Below are positions 4,208 to 7,774 of a stretch of 7,774 nucleotides of DNA, piece after piece (positions within the stretch are counted from its first letter, which is position 1; each line of letters begins with the position of its first letter). The stretch lies in the NCBI GenBank assembly GCA_003694905.1, contig RFJM01000290.1, positions 1-7,774 of the forward strand, read 5' to 3'. A program made the position numbers and the translations under genes. Source of the DNA: Caldilineae bacterium. Its GTDB lineage: Bacteria > Chloroflexota > Anaerolineae > J102. A model generated the notes under the pieces. That model did not search any database and had not been told where the DNA came from. It saw nothing but the letters and a program-made list of their open reading frames with translations.

Positions 4208-5524
4208 CTACGTAACTGCTCCGCTCCAATACAGCGGGCAGGCCGGATCCACCTGGGCCAGGCCGGCCAATAGATGGTTCTCCGTCACCCGATTGGGGGA
4301 CAGGCCGCCATTGCGCGCCAGGTAGTCGGCAGCGGCAGCGATGCGCGAGCCGCCCGAGCAGGGCTGGGGGCAGCCCAGACAGCGGACGTGCCGGCTGCAG
4401 TAGGCGCGCGCCATCTCCAGCATCCCCCCGCCGTTCTGATGGATAATATCCCCCAGCGTGACCCCGTCATCCAACAGGGACCCACCCGAGAGCATGGTCC
4501 ACGGCGGCACCATGCACCAGGGGTCGAAGTAAACCTCGCCTGTGGGGCCAATCCCCAGAGATGAGCGACGGTCCGGGTAGCCCAGCTTGTCGGCAGCGTA
4601 GGTGTCGTGGCCCAGGAGCAGGGTGGCGTAGATGGATTCCAGCGAATGGTGCAGGTGGACATCCAGCCCCAGCTCCTGGTTGGCCTCCAGGACGGCGACG
4701 AACAACCGCAGGTAGGCCGGCCCATCAGGCACGAGAGAGGGATCCGCGAAGCGGCCCACCAGCATGGTACGGTGGATGCTGTACTTGCGGACGCCGATGC
4801 GCTTCAGGAAGCGCATCAGGTCCGGGATCTGGTCGAGATTGTGCCGGGTGACTACCGTGGTCACCTCCAGCCTGTCCGCGACCTCGGGAATTTCCAGCGC
4901 ACGGCGGATGAATGCCACCGTATGTTGAAACGAATCAGCCGGGTCTCTCGATCCGTTCACGGGCAACGGGATGCTGGAAGGGCCGCGCCAGCGGTTGTGG
5001 TAGTCGGCCAGGCCGTCCAGGCTGATGCCGATATAGCTCACCTGGGGAGCGACGCGCGCCACCTCTTCGGCGGTGATCAGCGTGCCGTTGGTGTCGAAGC
5101 CCACGCTATCTGGCCCGAAGAGGTGGCTGGCCTCCTCCAGAAGCTCGAACATGTCGGGCCGCATGAAGATCTCACCCCCGCCGAAGTTCAGAAAGAAGGG
5201 GGTGTCGGGGTGGGCATCCAGATAGTCCCGAATCTTCTGCAACACCTTCAGCACCTGGGCCGTCGAAGGCTTGAGGAGCGCAGCAGGGTGGTCGCGACCC
5301 GGGCGGAAGTATTGGGCACTCACGCAGCAGCCCAGGCAGCGCAGGTTGCAGGCGTGGGTGATGTCGTAGACGATGGACAGCCCCGCCTTGGGGGACTGCT
5401 TCTCCAGCCGCCGGCGCAGATGATCTTCCAGCAGACGCCGCTGATGGGCGGCTAGCAGGACGTCGAGCCGGGCTTCAACGAACATTCTTTCTGGTCCCAA
5501 CTCGGGAAAGCAGTTAGCTGACAT
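4208..5524 (-). CDS. Radical SAM protein with SPASM-like cysteine-rich C-terminus
   Basis: This is a 438-aa enzyme from ATG 5524. The radical SAM cluster motif is C59-x3-C63-x2-C66 in DITHACNLRCLGCC, followed by a glycine-rich SAM-binding segment NFGGGEIFMRPD (113-124), GFDTNGTLI (142-150) and YIGISLDG (164-171). The C-terminus has GPTGEVYFDPWC (C337), then C376-x5-C382-x2-C385-x3-C389 and C429, a SPASM-like arrangement with unusual spacing that probably holds one or two auxiliary [4Fe-4S] clusters. SPASM enzymes often modify peptides or proteins, but no obvious precursor peptide is encoded nearby, so the substrate is unknown. The first residues before the barrel (about 1-45) are helical and basic. 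Start 5524 overlaps the PIN gene by 11 nt, with GAGG 9 nt before the ATG; ATG 5485 is a weaker alternative. It lies between two TA loci. Confidence 0.88.
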   Translation of the reverse strand: MSANCFPELGPERMFVEARLDVLLAAHQRRLLEDHLRRRLEKQSPKAGLSIVYDITHACNLRCLGCCVSAQYFRPGRDHPAALLKPSTAQVLKVLQKIRDYLDAHPDTPFFLNFGGGEIFMRPDMFELLEEASHLFGPDSVGFDTNGTLITAEEVARVAPQVSYIGISLDGLADYHNRWRGPSSIPLPVNGSRDPADSFQHTVAFIRRALEIPEVADRLEVTTVVTRHNLDQIPDLMRFLKRIGVRKYSIHRTMLVGRFADPSLVPDGPAYLRLFVAVLEANQELGLDVHLHHSLESIYATLLLGHDTYAADKLGYPDRRSSLGIGPTGEVYFDPWCMVPPWTMLSGGSLLDDGVTLGDIIHQNGGGMLEMARAYCSRHVRCLGCPQPCSGGSRIAAAADYLARNGGLSPNRVTENHLLAGLAQVDPACPLYWSGAVT

Positions 5525-6014
5525 CCCCCAGATCCTCGTATGGTGAGTGGTAACCCCCACGAACCATCTCTTGCAACAGCGCATTGCCTTCTTCTAACGT
5601 GAGCAGTCCGTTTTCCACGGCTAGCCGCAAAACACCCAACGTCCCAGTAACTTCCAGCCCTTCTCGCTGAAGCACCCTTCGAGCCTCCTGATCATCCGTC
5701 AATACCAGCCAGCCACGGTGCTTGGCCAAGGCCAGACAGGAAGCCTCGCCATATCCTAGCGTGCGAGCATACTCACGAAAGCTTTGCTCTTCCTCCGGGC
5801 TGTCAAATCCCACTAACTCCAGCCAGGCGTCTTCCCCGATTTTTATCTCCACCTCAGCCCTTTCCAGGAAAGCGTAACCCTCCTCAATGCCCCGCAACAC
5901 TTCCTCCCGCACCTCGTGAGTAACGTACACTTTGCCGAACAGATCGCGCAGGATGTCCAGGCGGCCAACCAGGCTTACGTTCGAGAGGACGGTATTATTG
6001 ATCACCCTGGCCAT
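5514..6014 (-). CDS. DUF3368-type PIN-domain protein, putative toxin with altered active site
   Basis: This 166-aa protein belongs to the PIN-like DUF3368 group, whose members are commonly paired with UPF0175 proteins in toxin-antitoxin loci. The expected landmarks are present: VGRLDILRDLFGKVYV (16-31), HEVREEVL with E37/E38, GYGEASCLALA with E90, and LTDDQEARR with D107/D108. The first catalytic position, normally an Asp in a DTSPL- or DTGPL-like motif, reads INNTVLSN (5-12) here, so the Asp is replaced by Asn. Three acidic clusters remain, so metal binding may be weakened rather than lost. ATG 6014 lies 20 nt inside the end of the upstream UPF0175 gene, which suggests coupled translation. 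It could be an active RNase, a catalytically tuned variant, or a binding-only protein. Confidence 0.85.
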   Translation of the reverse strand: MARVINNTVLSNVSLVGRLDILRDLFGKVYVTHEVREEVLRGIEEGYAFLERAEVEIKIGEDAWLELVGFDSPEEEQSFREYARTLGYGEASCLALAKHRGWLVLTDDQEARRVLQREGLEVTGTLGVLRLAVENGLLTLEEGNALLQEMVRGGYHSPYEDLGDVS

Positions 6015-6303
6015 GTAGATGTCTCCGCAAGGTAGCTACTTCCTCCAGAGCTTCCTCCTGGGTCTTCGGCCCAAGGCGAAGCTGGACGCCGCGGCTTTGC
6101 AGGATCTCCTTCATCTGTTCAAAGCTGACCCCGGCCAGGTTCGCTGCCTTACCCAAAGAGATATCCTCAGTCCGATACCGATAGACAGCCAGCTCTAGCC
6201 TTAGCTCTGGGCGTGCCTGAAGCAGGTAACGTAAACCGTCCTGGATGACGGCTTCTTCGCTGTCGTACAGCCCGGCCTTCACCAGGTCCTGAGTTCGCAA
6301 CAC
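5995..6303 (-). CDS. UPF0175-type small protein, putative antitoxin
   Basis: This is a protein of about 102 aa. The family signature is the region YDSEEAVIQDGLRYLLQARPELRLELAVYRY, then ISLGKAANLAGVSFEQMKEILQSRGV (about residues 48-73), a small helical DNA-binding-like fold. UPF0175 proteins regularly precede DUF3368 PIN proteins, and here they overlap by 20 nt, so an antitoxin and autoregulator role is likely. Start choice: GTG 6303 is preferred because AAGGAG (6312-6317) lies 8 nt upstream. The longer GTG start at 6312 would sit on that same AAGGAG and so lack a usable site. The C-terminus (about residue 80 on) is a charged tail rich in Glu, the likely toxin-binding part by analogy. Confidence 0.78.
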   Translation of the reverse strand: MLRTQDLVKAGLYDSEEAVIQDGLRYLLQARPELRLELAVYRYRTEDISLGKAANLAGVSFEQMKEILQSRGVQLRLGPKTQEEALEEVATLRRHLHGQGDQ

Positions 6304-6311
6304 CGGTTTCA

Positions 6312-6317
6312 CTCCTT
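6312..6317 (-). promoter_or_regulatory. Ribosome binding site deciding the UPF0175 gene start
   Basis: AAGGAG on the minus strand leaves 8 nt to GTG 6303. A second SD-like string, GAGGT at 6326-6330, precedes an out-of-frame ATG at 6323. That ATG opens a frame with no recognisable product. Confidence 0.5.
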
Positions 6318-6345
6318 CTCATTACACCTCTGCATGCGGCTTTCT

Positions 6346-7755
6346 CTATCCAAGCGCCATCACGAGTACACGCTGCGCCACGTGCCGGCGGCGGATGTCG
6401 GCCATGGTCAAGCCATAACGGGGAATCAGGGCATCCGCCTGCCTCTTTACCAGGCCGGCAGTCAGGGCCGCCTCTTCGACGCGCCGGCGCTCCTCCTCCG
6501 GCATATCCGGGAAGCGGGCGAAGATCCCCCAATCCACGATTTTCTGCAACCACGCCCGGCCTTGCGGCCCCAGGACCCGACCGGCCTCCTCCAGCAAGTC
6601 CGCCGCGGCCTCTGCCAGGACGTCCACCACCAGCTCGCCGGGGATGGCCTCCTCCCAGGCGACTTCGAACTCCCGCCGGTACTTGCGGGCCAGCCAGGCG
6701 TTCTCCACCACCTGGCCGGCCAGGGCGAAGCCATTGCCCGCCTTGCCCGGCCAGAAGATGACGCCGTAGCGGTCATCGATCAGGTAGAACTTGCGACTGA
6801 TCACCTCGGCCTCCAGCACGCGGAGCTGCACCCCCGCCTCTTCCATGTCGCGGCGCTTGATGTGCAGCCCGTGCTCTACGATTTCATCCAGATCGCAGAT
6901 GCGCCGGTAGCTGACGCCGGCGGCCATGCGATCTGTGAGGGTCTCCCAGATGGGGGCCACCTGGGGAAGGCGGGGAGAGCGGGAGAGGGCCACCACCTCT
7001 TTCTCTGCCCGGGCGATAGTCTCCGCGAGCATCAGGGCCAGCTCTTCGGCGTCCTGGGCGATGCGGATCTGGCCGGCGGCCAGGGGGCGTCGGAAGCTAT
7101 ACAGCGCCCCGGCCATCTGGGCCAGCTCCCGGCAGGTGTTGCGAACTGCCAGAAGATGGGCCGCCTCCTCACGAGGGAGCTTCAACAGATCCTCCTCCGA
7201 CACTGCCGCCTGCCATAGAACCTCATCCCACAGGGTGCGGAAAGCCGTGGCAGGATCCAGGACGAAGTAGACGCGCCCCGAGTTCTGTCGCTCGTAGAAG
7301 ACCAGGCGGCGCAGGATCAGCTCCTGCAAGGCCTCGTAGGGGACATCCCGCAGCTCCTTTTCGTGCAGGTGGCCGGCCCGAAGGATGCACACGTAGGCGT
7401 CCGCGGCTGCCTCGGAGAAACCGATGGCCACCAGCCGGCGGGCGATCTCTTGCACGTGAGCTGCCAGATCATCTGCAAAGGCGGCGCGCAGGGCTGCCAG
7501 AGCACGCTCAGGGTCCCGCTGGACCAGGAAGAGCACCTCAGGCGGCACTTTGCCGGCGGCCAGATAGAGAGCCCGCTGCTCCTCTTCCGGCAACTCAAAG
7601 TAAGCTGCCAGGCGGTCCAGGAACTCCTCAGAGGCAGAGGTCAGGTCTCCGCTTTCCAGGCGGGACAGATAGGAGTAGTGCACACCGAGCTCGTCTGCCA
7701 GCCGGCGCAAACTCATCTTGCCCCGCAGGGCTTTCAGCTTTTGAGCAAGGGTCAT
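6346..7755 (-). CDS. Xre-type HTH regulator fused to TrmB-like winged helix and sensor domain
   Basis: This is a 469-aa predicted cytosolic transcriptional regulator. Residues about 5-60 form an Xre/cI-type helix-turn-helix (KLKALRGKMSLRRLADELGV, then HYSYLSRLESG). Residues about 105-180 resemble a TrmB winged helix (IGFSEAAADAYVCILRAG, then a GRVYFVLDPATAF wing and tail). Residues about 228-370 resemble the TrmB C-terminal/PLD-like regulatory domain: EELALMLAETIARAEKEVVA, a second strand set around SYRRICDLDE, and SRKFYLIDDRYGVIFW. A helical C-terminal extension of about 100 residues is not recognised. TrmB proteins are known sugar-responsive regulators; a ligand here is only an inference. 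Carrying two DNA-binding domains in one chain is unusual. ATG 7755 has GAGGGG (7762-7767) upstream. The gene ends 42 nt before the UPF0175 start and could be co-transcribed with the whole cluster. The upstream promoter lies outside the window. Confidence 0.8.
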   Translation of the reverse strand: MTLAQKLKALRGKMSLRRLADELGVHYSYLSRLESGDLTSASEEFLDRLAAYFELPEEEQRALYLAAGKVPPEVLFLVQRDPERALAALRAAFADDLAAHVQEIARRLVAIGFSEAAADAYVCILRAGHLHEKELRDVPYEALQELILRRLVFYERQNSGRVYFVLDPATAFRTLWDEVLWQAAVSEEDLLKLPREEAAHLLAVRNTCRELAQMAGALYSFRRPLAAGQIRIAQDAEELALMLAETIARAEKEVVALSRSPRLPQVAPIWETLTDRMAAGVSYRRICDLDEIVEHGLHIKRRDMEEAGVQLRVLEAEVISRKFYLIDDRYGVIFWPGKAGNGFALAGQVVENAWLARKYRREFEVAWEEAIPGELVVDVLAEAAADLLEEAGRVLGPQGRAWLQKIVDWGIFARFPDMPEEERRRVEEAALTAGLVKRQADALIPRYGLTMADIRRRHVAQRVLVMALG

Positions 7756-7761
7756 GGATTC

Positions 7762-7767
7762 CCCCTC
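7762..7767 (-). promoter_or_regulatory. Ribosome binding site of the Xre-TrmB regulator
   Basis: GAGGGG on the minus strand with 6 nt to ATG 7755. Only 19 nt of upstream sequence are in the window, so no promoter can be judged. Confidence 0.5.
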
Positions 7768-7774
7768 ATGAGTA

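Noticed and set aside
4607..5455. Plus-strand frame opposite the SPASM-like radical SAM gene
   Set aside because: Antisense shadow with no domain; the minus-strand gene is strongly supported.
6334..7218. Plus-strand frame opposite the regulator gene
   Set aside because: No recognisable family and typical reverse-complement composition; the Xre and TrmB motifs are on the minus strand.

Overview
The window is about 7.8 kb of GC-rich bacterial DNA, and every gene I can support reads on the minus strand. No taxonomic marker is present. The best inference is a Chloroflexota (Anaerolineae-like) genome. This rests on the GC-rich coding style, two toxin-antitoxin (TA) pairs of kinds common there, and short 23-26 bp repeats of the form TTCGCTCCGCTCAG / CTTCGACAAG that lie inside reading frames. 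The lineage call is a recollection-based inference, not a demonstrated result.

In transcription order (right to left) the layout is as follows. (1) 7755-6346: a large regulator with an Xre-type helix-turn-helix fused to a TrmB-like winged helix and a TrmB/PLD-like sensor domain. (2) 6303-5514: a TA-like pair, a UPF0175-type small protein and a DUF3368-type PIN protein that lacks the usual first active-site Asp. (3) 5524-4208: a radical SAM enzyme with a cysteine-rich SPASM-like C-terminus, overlapping the PIN gene by 11 nt. (4) 4181-3759: a second TA locus, with an intact AF2212/DUF104-like antitoxin followed directly by a PIN toxin cut off after 48 codons. (5) 3739-2399: a second radical SAM enzyme of the spore-photoproduct-lyase-like (SPL, COG1533) type. 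(6) 2391-1024: a polytopic membrane protein, possibly MFS. (7) 972-820: an unannotated 50-aa ORF with an excellent ribosome binding site. (8) 816-43: a four-helix membrane protein with a C-terminal C2HC zinc-finger-like motif. Positions 1-42 hold nothing recognisable.

Gaps are short or negative and several ribosome binding sites overlap the preceding stop codon, so 7755 to 1024, and possibly to 43, could be one long transcript. I see no convincing factor-independent terminator or complete promoter inside it. The functional theme is unresolved: an effector-sensing regulator, two TA cassettes and two different radical SAM enzymes, the first of which lies between the TA cassettes. The TA genes look less GC-rich than their neighbours, which fits acquisition as cassettes.

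The most notable features are the Xre-TrmB fusion regulator, the toxin truncated exactly where the second radical SAM gene begins, the N-for-D change in the other PIN protein, the membrane-anchored zinc finger with its tiny upstream partner, and at least five short repeat clusters that have expanded inside the open frames of the transporter and the SPL-like gene.
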